Shown piece by piece: positions 1-8,189 of a DNA stretch of 23,392 nt. Below the pieces are notes generated by a model that did no database searches, was not told where the DNA came from, and saw nothing but the letters and a program-made list of their open reading frames with translations. Position 1 is the stretch's first letter; every line of letters starts with the position of its first letter. The position numbers were made by a program, and so were the translations under genes. The stretch comes from Trichosphaerium sp. ATCC 40318 (Eukaryota > Discosea > Flabellinia > Trichosidae): positions 1 through 23,392 of the forward strand of contig JALMLS010000494.1 in NCBI GenBank assembly GCA_038496445.1, in the 5' to 3' direction.

Positions 1-1835
1 TGAAGTGGAGACTGAAGTGGAGACCGCTAGTAGTCCAAAACAATATTCGATGATCCCAGGGCGACGATTAATTATTCTGGCTGTAACAGTGTTTGTATGC
101 ATTGCTATTATACGTACGAAGAGAAAAACGATGCCAAACGCGGAACGACGATATGTTCATATATTTTGGCGTCCCCACGTGTTCATACTGATATTTAGAC
201 TTTACTGGGATATTTTCGCAAGATGCACCTTTTTTTGACTCTACGGACCAAGTTGTGGAACCTTTGGAGCCTTCAGAACCTTTAGAACCGTCAAAACCTT
301 TAGAAGCTTCAGAACCTTCAAAACCTTTAGAGCCGTCAAAAGCTTTAGAAGCGATGGATGAAGGAGTGGAAGAACCTACCGTGAAACCATTAGCGAAGTA
401 TTGCTACATTGCATTGATGAGTACGCTTAAAATTCATTGATTAGTTTTTATTAAGTTTTTTGTTTTGTGCTTTAGCGTCAAAGACGTATGTCATGTCGGC
501 AGCTGTTATGATACATTCACTTAAACTACAGAAACCTAAGTATCCGATTATATTATTCATAACAAAAAATCTAGTAAACCAAGTACGGCAGGAAGGACTC
601 TCTTTTTTTCTTTTTTTTTTGACTTTGTGTTTCTTGTTGTAGCTTCCAGATGCGTATAAGAAGTTGACTGATGAAATAAGGGTCATAGAACCCTTTGATG
701 TTAAAAATTATTTGAGGAATACGGCATTACAAAGAAACCTGTGCGTCATTAAGAAACACTTGGTTTCCTTGGCCAATACATACAACTCACTATATATTTT
801 TTTTTTTGCTTTTTATTTTACTTACTGACAGAGGTGCTTAGGGCGAACAACATGGAGCTAGATTAGCTAAATTAAAGATATTCAAGCTCATGAAAGGATA
901 CACCAAAGCATGTTTTATTGATGCTGATATGGTCATTACAAAAAACGTTGACGACATATTCACATATCCAACACCGTCTGGTATGAACACCATCATACAC
1001 TTACCTCGTATCTAACTATAACTAGCCCATCGAGACTATTGGTCCCGTAGGGATGACGAAGATTGTAATACAGGTATGCTATGGATCTAGTTGACAAGAA
1101 AATACTGATCTATTTTTAACACAAGGTTTCTTCGTCTTTGAACCGAATGATAAAGTTTACAACCATCTTGTAAAAGTGCTCAGAGAACACTTTATAGCAG
1201 AACTGCAGTTAAAGGAATGTTGTGATCAGTGGGTACTTAACTATGCTTTCGTGACACGTAATGATTCATTGAGATGGAATCTTTTACCATGGTACGTTCA
1301 TTTGATACTGTATTTCAGGTGCAGTCCTTCTTACTCCGTGTATTGATAATTTTCAACCAGGGGTTATGTTGTTGATGCCAGAAACGTACATTCGCTGTAC
1401 AATCAAAATTGGCTCGGTAAATCAAAGGTTTGGCATTTCCCTGGTAGTAAACCTTGGTCTTATCCTGTAAGTTCCCACTTTGCAATTGTTATGTTTCTTT
1501 TTTGGTCGGCATATTTCCAAGCATTGTGTATCCTCTTTTGTACTTAAAATTGTGCATAGGGTGGTAGAAGGCGTATTCAATGGGTACAATGGTTTCGTGC
1601 ATATGACTTATTGGTAGAAGAGTATCCTGATCTTGTAAACAACAAAAAGTTTTTCTTTGCAAAAACATTGTTTGAACCAAAACCAACACTTGATCAGAAT
1701 GTCACATGGAGTCCACATATAAAAAAAGCAACGTTTCCTGTCACATTCAAGGAATACAATGAACATATAAGACTAAAGTTACACATACCTAATAACGACT
1801 ATCAACTGTACAATCACGACAAAAAAACAACTTAA
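1..1835 (+). CDS. GT8 glycogenin-like glycosyltransferase, type II membrane protein, copy 1 (5' end cut)
   Basis: Spliced gene running in from the left edge. Proposed exons: ..113, 199-420, 476-582, 643-~744, 842-980, 1026-1073, 1126-1291, 1361-1466, 1560-1835 (TAA). A short basic cytoplasmic tail precedes one hydrophobic anchor (LIILAVTVFVCIAII), then a Pro/Glu/Ser-rich stem, then a GT8 fold: TSKTYVMSAAVMIHSL near its start, the metal-binding DxD motif in CFIDADMV, CNTGFFVF, CDQWVLNYAF and the HFPGSKPW block typical of glycogenin/GUX-like enzymes. GT8 enzymes transfer a sugar from a nucleotide-sugar donor; the acceptor cannot be told, and the anchor suggests a Golgi lumenal enzyme. Intron phases match the second copy. 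The exon 4 donor is unclear: the best-looking GT (741) shifts the frame, while in-frame GTs at 745 and 763 are weak, so this copy may be damaged. The true start lies just upstream of the window. Confidence 0.8.
252..350 (+). repeat. Pro/Glu/Ser-rich coding repeat in the GT8 copy 1 stem
   Basis: Degenerate tandem units of the type gaacctttagaa-ccgtcaaaa encode an alternating EPLEPSKPLEASEP-like stretch between the membrane anchor and the catalytic domain. The paralogue at the right end has only a short EPLD at this place, so exon 2 is 222 nt here and 96 nt there. It is likely a flexible stem that has grown by repeat expansion. Confidence 0.75.
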
Positions 1836-2370
1836 ATGTTCACCAACATATATTTAATAATACGTACTATTCAACTTTATATTGTCCGTTACACGCAAGT
1901 GTGACAAATTTATTTGTTTTGTTGCCTGCCAGCGATGTGGCTCTTGAGACTTTTCAGTGCTAGTACGATCTCAAACATTGGTAATGAGTATTTTTGCATT
2001 TAATGTTTTTGTGACTTTGACATCTCGCTGTTTTTTGGTACCACTAAAGCTAGTTTTCGAGATTGTCTATGTATACAGGCAATCCACTAGCGTATACAAA
2101 CTAGCCTATCGATGTACCTTTATGGAGTACTTTAAGTGAGGGATGCGTGCTTGGTATTTTTACTACACGTGAGACAATACATAGTTCTTAAGCCGCATTA
2201 TGTATTTATTGGCTCAGTGTACTTGGAGTATATATATAAACCCATTGTAAGAGCAGTAGAATTTGGTAAAAGGACAAAGGACTAAATCCTTAGTTCTAGA
2301 ATAATTATGACTTTTTTGCGTTGTTCAGTTTACCAAACTTCGCCTTTGAGATACTTGTTAGCTATCAAAG
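1836..2370. other. Intergenic region, GT8 copy 1 to F-box/LRR gene
   Basis: No supported gene here. The only open frame (1957-2139, +) is short, has no recognisable domain and is not conserved elsewhere in the window. The right half probably holds the promoter of the F-box/LRR gene: a TATA-like stretch at 2231-2240 and a CACGTGA motif near 2167. Confidence 0.5.
2231..2240 (+). promoter_or_regulatory. Candidate TATA box for the F-box/LRR gene
   Basis: TATATATAAA lies about 130 nt upstream of the proposed ATG at 2371. It is the best TATA-like element in the gap, but the surrounding DNA is AT-rich, so the match is only suggestive. Confidence 0.4.
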
Positions 2371-3788
2371 ATGATGGAGGTTAATGATCAAAATTCATTA
2401 CCCAATCGCTGTGAAAGCCAATCGTACTTCATACCATGCTTTGTACCTCATACTAACACGCTTGTAGGTCCACAAAGTTATTGGACCTGCCTGTTGAGAT
2501 TTTGGCACGTGTTCTGACAAATACGACAACAGCACGTTTCTCAGTATCACAAAGCTGTCAATACCTTCGTTCTATCATTTGCGATATTGTTGGGTACAGT
2601 GAAGTGATAATAAGAACAGTACCTCAAGCTGTCAAATACAACAAGCTATTTTGTAAAACAAGAAAGAATACAACAATTATTGTCAACAATGTTATTGCTC
2701 CAAAAGACAAAACCTTGAAGATAGCATTAGAAAATAGTACAGGGATATTCACAGCATGTAGAAACATTCTAGATTTGTTTTCAAACACTCATTGGACTGC
2801 TGCAAACGCAGGTGCTGATAATATTGTTTCTGCTCTGGTTGAACCAAATGAAGGCTGTATTGGTGTTCACACTATCGATTTGACTGGGTGTAATGGAATA
2901 ACAGATGAAGGTGTTAAGTTGTTGGCTGGTGTACACACTATCGACTTGACAGGATGTACTGAAATAACAGATGAAGGACTCACTCATTTGGCTGGTGTTC
3001 ATACTATCAACTTGACGGGATGTGATGAAATAACAGATGAAGGACTCGTTCATTTGGCTGGTGTTCACACTATAAAATTATTCCTCCTGAGCAAAATATC
3101 AGATTCAGGTATCAAGGCATTGGCGGGTGTACACACTATCAATTTGACTGGGTGTTATGGAATAACTGATGAAGGTGTCAAATCGTTAGCTGGTGCACAC
3201 ACTGTAAGCCTCAATAGTTGTAGAGTATCTGATTCAGGTATCAAGGTATTAGCTGGTGTACATAAAATTCAATTGGCATATTGTTATGAAGTGACGGATG
3301 AGAGCATTAAGGCATTGGCTGGTGTACACAGTATTAACTTAATGAATACTAAAGTTACTGATGAAGGTGTTAAAGTACTTGCTGGAGTTCACACCATTCT
3401 CCTTGAACGCACTAGAGTAACAGATGAAGGTGTTATAGCGCTTGCTGGAGTTTATGAGATAGACCTTGCTTATTGTATGAAAGTAACTGATAGCGGTGTC
3501 GAAGCACTTGCTGGAGTTCATACTATACACCTTGGTCATACTAAAATAACTGATAAAGGTTTAAAAGCACTTGCAGGAGTTCATACTATTACACTCAATC
3601 ACACTTCAGTAACTGATGAAGGTATAAAAGCACTCAAGGGAGTTCATACTATACGCCTCAATCACACTTCAGTAACAGATGAAGGTATAAAAGCACTCAA
3701 GGGAGTTCATACCATTTACCTCTTCAACACTTCAGTAACTGTTGAAGGCACTAAAGCACTGGCTGGGGCAAAATATATTTACAGATAA
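2371..3788 (+). CDS. F-box / leucine-rich repeat protein (14 repeats)
   Basis: Proposed exon 1 is 2371-2423 and exon 2 is 2468-3788, giving about 457 aa. The 44-nt intron (2424-2467) starts GTACTT, carries a TACTAAC branch-point match and ends TTGTAG. Splicing supplies an ATG to a frame that otherwise opens without one just before the F-box (LDLPVEILARVL...SVSQSCQYLRS). From about residue 130 to the end there are 14 LRRs of 21-22 aa with consensus GVHTIxLxxCxxITDEGVKALA, of the cysteine-containing (RNI/AMN1-like) class found in SCF substrate receptors. The first half has units with GC, the last four lack the cysteine and are nearly identical, which points to recent repeat duplication. Likely role: substrate-recognition subunit of an SCF ubiquitin ligase; target unknown. 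Confidence 0.85.
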
Positions 3789-3845
3789 ACAGTTAGCACA
3801 AAAAACAGGTATTTTGATATGCATAGAGTGCAATATATAATTGCA

Positions 3846-3851
3846 AATAAA
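3846..3851 (+). terminator. AATAAA polyadenylation signal of the F-box/LRR gene
   Basis: A perfect AATAAA lies 58 nt after the TAA stop at 3788, in a suitable place for 3' end formation of the + strand transcript. Confidence 0.5.
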
Positions 3852-3911
3852 ATAAGGTTAGTTGTTTACTGGTTGTGAGGATTCTGGAATTGTTGCACTC
3901 CCTTTTCTCGG

Positions 3912-4440
3912 TTGTCATTGATGTTAAGACTGGAAAAAACTCGAAGCGAAATTTATGTCTTTCAACAGTATCATGGTAATGGTAGACTACAACTTCAAAA
4001 GACGTTTGTTCACGGTGCTGAGACTGGAGAGCTAAAGCAATGGTTTAAGAATGGTAGACCTGATCTACATAATGTCTCCTTAACGGTAAAAGACATGGAT
4101 TGATTAAGTCATGGCATGAGAATGGAAAGATGAGACTTAAGACTGTTTTCGCTCATGGACTACATAATGGTGAACATAATCAGTGGTATAAGAATGGACA
4201 GATTTCTTTGAAGACTTCATACAGGAAAGGTAAATTACATGGTAAGTATGAAGAGTGGTATGAAAATGGTCAACCTCTTATAAAGAATTAGCATGGCATA
4301 GGAATGGAAGACCTGATATAAATTGTCATTATGTTAATGGTCTTGAGCATGGTGAACATAAGGAGTGGAATCAGTATGGGCAACTTGTATTTCATTGTTT
4401 GTATGTTAATGGTGTAGAACGAGTAGTGTACAAAGGATAG
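3912..4440 (+). pseudogene. Decayed YwqK/MORN-like repeat protein
   Basis: Three consecutive reading frames (frame 3, then 2, then 1) carry pieces of one repeat protein: YHGNGRLQLQKTF and GELKQWFKNGRP; then KSWHENGKM, GEHNQWYKNGQI and GKYEEWYENGQ; then WHRNGRPDINCHY and GEHKEWNQYGQL, ending at TAG. The shifts fall near 4085 and 4275. The unit (GxYxxWxxNGQLxxxxxYxNGKxxG) is the one in the intact gene at 17606-18361. The N-terminal F-box-like part of that gene is not visible here, so the copy is truncated as well as frameshifted. Unseen introns could in principle join the frames, but no good donor/acceptor pair was found at either shift. Confidence 0.75.
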
Positions 4441-4640
4441 AAAATAAAACACTTTTCGTAAAAGCAACATTCAGCGAAAACAAACTCTCTTGAACGTTAC
4501 AATTCCCTTTCTCCCAGGTACACCTTTGTAACTTTTATGACTCAATATTCCTTCTAAGCTGTGATGCATGTTAGCACGTGATATGTTTGTAATTGCGAAT
4601 ACTATTAAACTGAGGAACAGTGACATTAGAAAAAAGTATT

Positions 4641-4646
4641 TTTATT
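4641..4646 (-). terminator. AATAAA polyadenylation signal of the F-box gene at 4662-5453
   Basis: TTTATT on the + strand reads AATAAA on the minus strand, 16 nt past the stop codon of the minus-strand F-box gene. Confidence 0.5.
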
Positions 4647-4661
4647 TGAATGTTTTAGTAT

Positions 4662-5453
4662 CTAAGCCATGCCTTCATACATTGACATTGGTAGCCCTGA
4701 ATTAATTGCCACTTTTAAAGTATCTTCTATTCTCACTTCTGCATTTGTCTTACCACTATCAATAGCATAAAGGGTATTGTAATCACAACTTTCAAAAAAC
4801 CTTATTATTCCATGTTCAACAGTCAAGGTATTTGTCTTTGTTCCTTCGCCTCCTATCGCAGGTGCTGTGCTACAAATCTCAAATTGTACTGTTCCGTCAA
4901 AATGGACATCAATTGTGATATAATCGTTATCATCAGTCCCAAGTAAAGCTCCACAGGTCTTGTGACTTCCTTTGAATTTTTTCATAATTTTCATGTAGGT
5001 TTCGAAGCAATTCTTCGGAATACCTTTTGGTGCTCCCCAGACGTAGTATCGTTGGTATTGACGCTTCCAGAAGTCGTTTTCGCATAAACATAAGCTACGG
5101 AGCTGTTTTGAGGTACGACTGAGGCGTAGAAAACCCTCCATTGAGCAAAACGCTATAACGTGCTGAAAAACGTCACAGTTGAGAAGAGAATCATTTAATG
5201 AGATAGCAGGAGTTGTTGATGTAACGATAGATGAGAATATCTGCTTATAAGCTGGTTCTTCCATTGCAGCGTCGCTGTTGACTGTGACGGTTGGCTCAAA
5301 AAAGCTATTTTGAGAAGAAAACGTAAGACCGCAAAAATTCATCCTGATTTTTCTTTCATTGTCACACCTAAATACTTGCATTCTTAATCTCTCCTTACAA
5401 AGTGAAACTTGGTAACTCGCACATGTGAAAGACACGCGAATGTAGAATATCAT
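4662..5453 (-). CDS. F-box protein with a beta-rich C-terminal region
   Basis: Single open frame of 263 aa. The middle (about residues 88-140) reads as an F-box: LLNCDVFQHVIAFCSMEGF, then LRLSRTSKQLRSL and NDFWKRQYQRYY, matching the usual D-x-L-x-x-I...LSRTSKxLRxL...D..WKRxY pattern. The C-terminal 110 residues (HFDGTVQFEI, NTLTVEHGIIRFF, YNTLYAIDSG) look beta-stranded, and I do not recognise the family. The start is uncertain: Met1 gives a Cys-rich leader without obvious function, and Met38 (5342) or Met64 (5264) are plausible. A further 5' exon cannot be excluded. Likely an SCF substrate adaptor by analogy with the F-box family. Confidence 0.65.
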   Translation of the reverse strand: MIFYIRVSFTCASYQVSLCKERLRMQVFRCDNERKIRMNFCGLTFSSQNSFFEPTVTVNSDAAMEEPAYKQIFSSIVTSTTPAISLNDSLLNCDVFQHVIAFCSMEGFLRLSRTSKQLRSLCLCENDFWKRQYQRYYVWGAPKGIPKNCFETYMKIMKKFKGSHKTCGALLGTDDNDYITIDVHFDGTVQFEICSTAPAIGGEGTKTNTLTVEHGIIRFFESCDYNTLYAIDSGKTNAEVRIEDTLKVAINSGLPMSMYEGMA

Positions 5454-5754
5454 GTTATATTTCCTGAGTTACTATTTATTGAACACTTGGGAAGCCTTGC
5501 AGGTTGAAACAAACTTAGCATTTTAAATAATCCCGTTCATTTTTTTCTAGTCTTGCTCATATTCTTTATGCAATTAGAATGCCTGAAAGGGGTGACCCTT
5601 ATGTTCATAATCTTTTTTGCCATAGCGAATTATTAGCCAAGCTAGAGATCTGGAAATGCTCCAACGGCACTAACATTAAATTATTTGGTGTATTTCATGC
5701 TGCAACTTGTACCCCGGAATGTGAGGCGGGTATACCCATAGTTCTTTCTCAATT

Positions 5755-6798
5755 AATTGTTCAACTTGTTTATCAAGTCCAAATGCCCTGTGATTTAATG
5801 TCTTTGGATCAAAATCAACACAAGTATCCCAACGACCCTAAACATCAATAAAGTTTCAATTCAACTCAGAATTAAATTCTTGTGGATAAATAAAAAAGGA
5901 CTTGAAAGTCGGTGAATTTCTCTTATCATATTTACCTTCTGAACAATCTGAACATGAGAACATCTCTCTTTCTTATCAATACAAAGTGGAATGAGTGATC
6001 TCAATATCTGCTCAAGGTCATTTGTGTAATGTAAATGAACCATGCCCCCAAATCCATCAAAAGTCATACCACCACTAGTCTCTTTGGTAGCCTCAATTTT
6101 GTAGTGCAACTTGCTCTATTTCCAAACAACATTACTTACAACTTCAACATATACATGGTGAATGTATAAAATTATTTGCACGTGCTGTTCTATGTCTTAG
6201 GCTTGGAATCTCATCAGCAACTAACAAGTCAGTTATATTGTTTCTAAGCAACACTCTTTGCCTAACACATGGTCTATTAATGGCATGTTCTAATCAATAC
6301 ATGTATTGCTCCTTACCCTATCAATATTTTAAGATCATATCCATCAAGTTCATGGTAAAGTGCAACTTCGACATTAAGCAACTTGTCACCAACTGTAACC
6401 AGAATATCTGAAACAACAACCTGAAGAAGTCATTATTAGTCAGAGTACATTAATTAACTCATGACGTACACAATGTCTCACAAATCCTTCCTCAACGTTA
6501 TCCCATACTTGGTAGAATGTATGATCATGAGCGTTTCGATCAGAAATAACATCAATGTTGAAAAGTTTCTTAAACTTTTGGTGCATCTCAAAACTGTAAA
6601 TTGCAATAGCAACTTTCTGTGAATTTGACAAAGCGCAGTAAACCTGAAAAACGAATTCTATTAGTATACACCAAAACAAGTACATATTGTATAATCTTAC
6701 ATCATACCAAGACTTGTAAGAAGACTTAAACGCATCAGAAATGTAGAACTTGCCCTCAATCTTTTTTTTCCAAAAATAATCGCTTTCACGTATTCTGC
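5755..6798. repeat. Segmental duplication, unit A (left part)
   Basis: This stretch is strongly similar to 16223-17254, and 15204-15530 continues the match to 17251-17575. The two halves of unit A are separated only by the retrotransposon. Similarity covers introns as well as exons and extends just upstream of the start codon, so it is a genomic duplication and not retroposition of an mRNA. Confidence 0.85.
6795..6798. repeat. Target site duplication CTGC, left copy
   Basis: CTGC directly abuts the left LTR and is repeated directly after the right LTR (15204-15207). Paralogue B has a single CTGC at the matching place, which confirms the duplication. Confidence 0.9.
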
Positions 6799-6945
6799 TG
6801 TCGTATAACTTAGCTAGGGTTATAAGACGAGTTGTTGCAGGTACGAGGTAAGGAGAATTCTAAGTTTATTAATCTTATTACAAAATAAGGAACTTCGTTA
6901 TATTCAGATAACGAATGACGGATATGAATGTGTTCATATACGACA
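6799..6945 (-). repeat. 3' LTR (147 bp)
   Basis: Begins TGTCGTATA and ends TATACGACA on the + strand, a perfect 9-bp terminal inverted repeat with the canonical TG...CA ends. Contains AATAAA on the minus strand (6865-6870) and a small CGTTAT/ATAACG hairpin. It differs from the other LTR only at its fourth + strand base. Confidence 0.95.
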
Positions 6946-6961
6946 TACTCCCTCCTTCTTT
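6946..6961 (-). other. Polypurine tract
   Basis: On the minus strand AAAGAAGGAGGGAGTA directly precedes the 3' LTR. This is the standard position and composition for the plus-strand primer of reverse transcription. It begins inside the stop codon of pol. Confidence 0.85.
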
Positions 6962-8189
6962 AAGAGAAGCGTCTCTGCTTCTGTATTTCATGGGCGAACA
7001 CTGTGTCGAAATTGTTTATCCAATTGTCCAAGAGTGTGAGCGCATCATTTTTGGTCTTTGTTTTCTTGATATCGCGTTTGAATTCGGATGCGCGATCTCT
7101 GTTCTTAATAAATCCAGCGCTAGGTTCCACAACATTCCTGAGATTTGTTTTGAATGAGCTATGTAGCGTAGGAGTTTTAGTTTTTGAGATCTTCTTCCTG
7201 GCGTTCGTGATGATGTCCTTGAATGTTTGCATCAGAGGTGGATATTCGGTAGTAGTTTCAACATCAGTGACAGTGTTTTCAGGAGGAGGAGGTAGTGAGG
7301 ATGGAGGAGACCCTGTTAATGAGGGCGTATCAATGTTGGTAGGAGCATTGTCAGCGTCCTGGTTGTTCTGTAAAGGTGCAGTTGTGTCAACCGTTTGTTC
7401 TTCATTGTCGGCGTAGTATATACGATCGTACGCTTCATCTTCACGCAAGTGGTACTTGGCGTGAGGCAGATTCTTTAGAAGTTTTGTGACCGCCTTATAC
7501 GTGTCTTTATTGATTTGATCGATTGAGTCATGCGATTTGTACTCAATGATCCTTTTCATGTCAACACTTTCAGTGTGACCTTTGACGTTGTGTCTGAGTT
7601 TGTAAGTTTTAGGTCCGATAACACCTGTAACGGTGTACGGGCCGTGTCTTTTGTTTTTAAGCTTTTTAGGTCCTTCACCTTGAAGCTCTTTCCATACCAG
7701 TACTTGCTGGCCGATGGAGAATGTTTTAATAACTTCAGGTACATTTCTATCTTTGTACCTTTGGTATTCAGCTTGTCGTTTGCGCGTGTGTTCGCGAACT
7801 AGCTCTTGAGTTTCTGCAATAGTCTTAACCATATTGGCTGTGTATGTTGCTGCATCAACATGATCTGTAGGCATGTTGGTAGCATATACTTGATCGATTG
7901 GTAGGCGAGGTTCTCTACCAAAAAGAGCGAAATGAGGGCTAACTCCAGTGGTACGATTGATAGTACTATTAAAGGCGAATTGTAGGAATGGCAATTTATT
8001 ATCCCAATCATGTGGGTCATTAGCAGTAAGCGCACGTAGTAATGGTACAGCTGTGCCGAAGGATCGTTCAGCTTGACCATTACATTGAGGGTTATAAGGT
8101 GAGATGAAACGATTTTCTATTTTAAGCGTTTCACATATTCTACTGATTATGGCGCTTCTAAAATTGGAGCCATTATCGCTGATGATTGC
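6960..8189 (-). CDS. pol: Integrase C-terminal part and pol tail (downstream of an internal TGA)
   Basis: Same frame as the RT region but separated from it by TGA at 8190-8192. It continues the integrase catalytic core, ISDNGSNF with the second catalytic Asp, then SPYNPQCNGQAERSF with the catalytic Glu, followed by a GPY/F-type module (HGPYTVTGVIGPKTYKL) that binds DNA in many Ty3/gypsy integrases. After it comes a Pro/Ser/Thr-rich, low-complexity tail of about 190 residues ending in a Lys-rich stretch. I see no chromodomain signature. The stop TAA (6960-6962) overlaps the polypurine tract. Confidence 0.85.
   Translation of the reverse strand, partial: AIISDNGSNFRSAIISRICETLKIENRFISPYNPQCNGQAERSFGTAVPLLRALTANDPHDWDNKLPFLQFAFNSTINRTTGVSPHFALFGREPRLPIDQVYATNMPTDHVDAATYTANMVKTIAETQELVREHTRKRQAEYQRYKDRNVPEVIKTFSIGQQVLVWKELQGEGPKKLKNKRHGPYTVTGVIGPKTYKLRHNVKGHTESVDMKRIIEYKSHDSIDQINKDTYKAVTKLLKNLPHAKYHLREDEAYDRIYYADNEEQTVDTTAPLQNNQDADNAPTNIDTPSLTGSPPSSLPPPPENTVTDVETTTEYPPLMQTFKDIITNARKKISKTKTPTLHSSFKTNLRNVVEPSAGFIKNRDRASEFKRDIKKTKTKNDALTLLDNWINNFDTVFAHEIQKQRRFS

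Noticed and set aside
1957-2139. 60-aa ORF in the gap after GT8 copy 1
   Set aside because: No domain, no paralogue, and AT-rich chance open frames of this size are common here.
3912-4440. Two or three separate small repeat-protein genes
   Set aside because: The three frames carry consecutive pieces of one repeat pattern, so one frameshifted pseudogene is the simpler reading.
5579-5851. Cys-containing 90-aa ORF on the + strand
   Set aside because: Antisense to the last exon of gene A; homologous DNA in unit B does not keep the frame.
7003-7416. Gly/Ser-rich, signal-like + strand ORF (137 aa)
   Set aside because: Antisense to the Pro/Ser-rich pol tail; its composition is the complement of the real frame.
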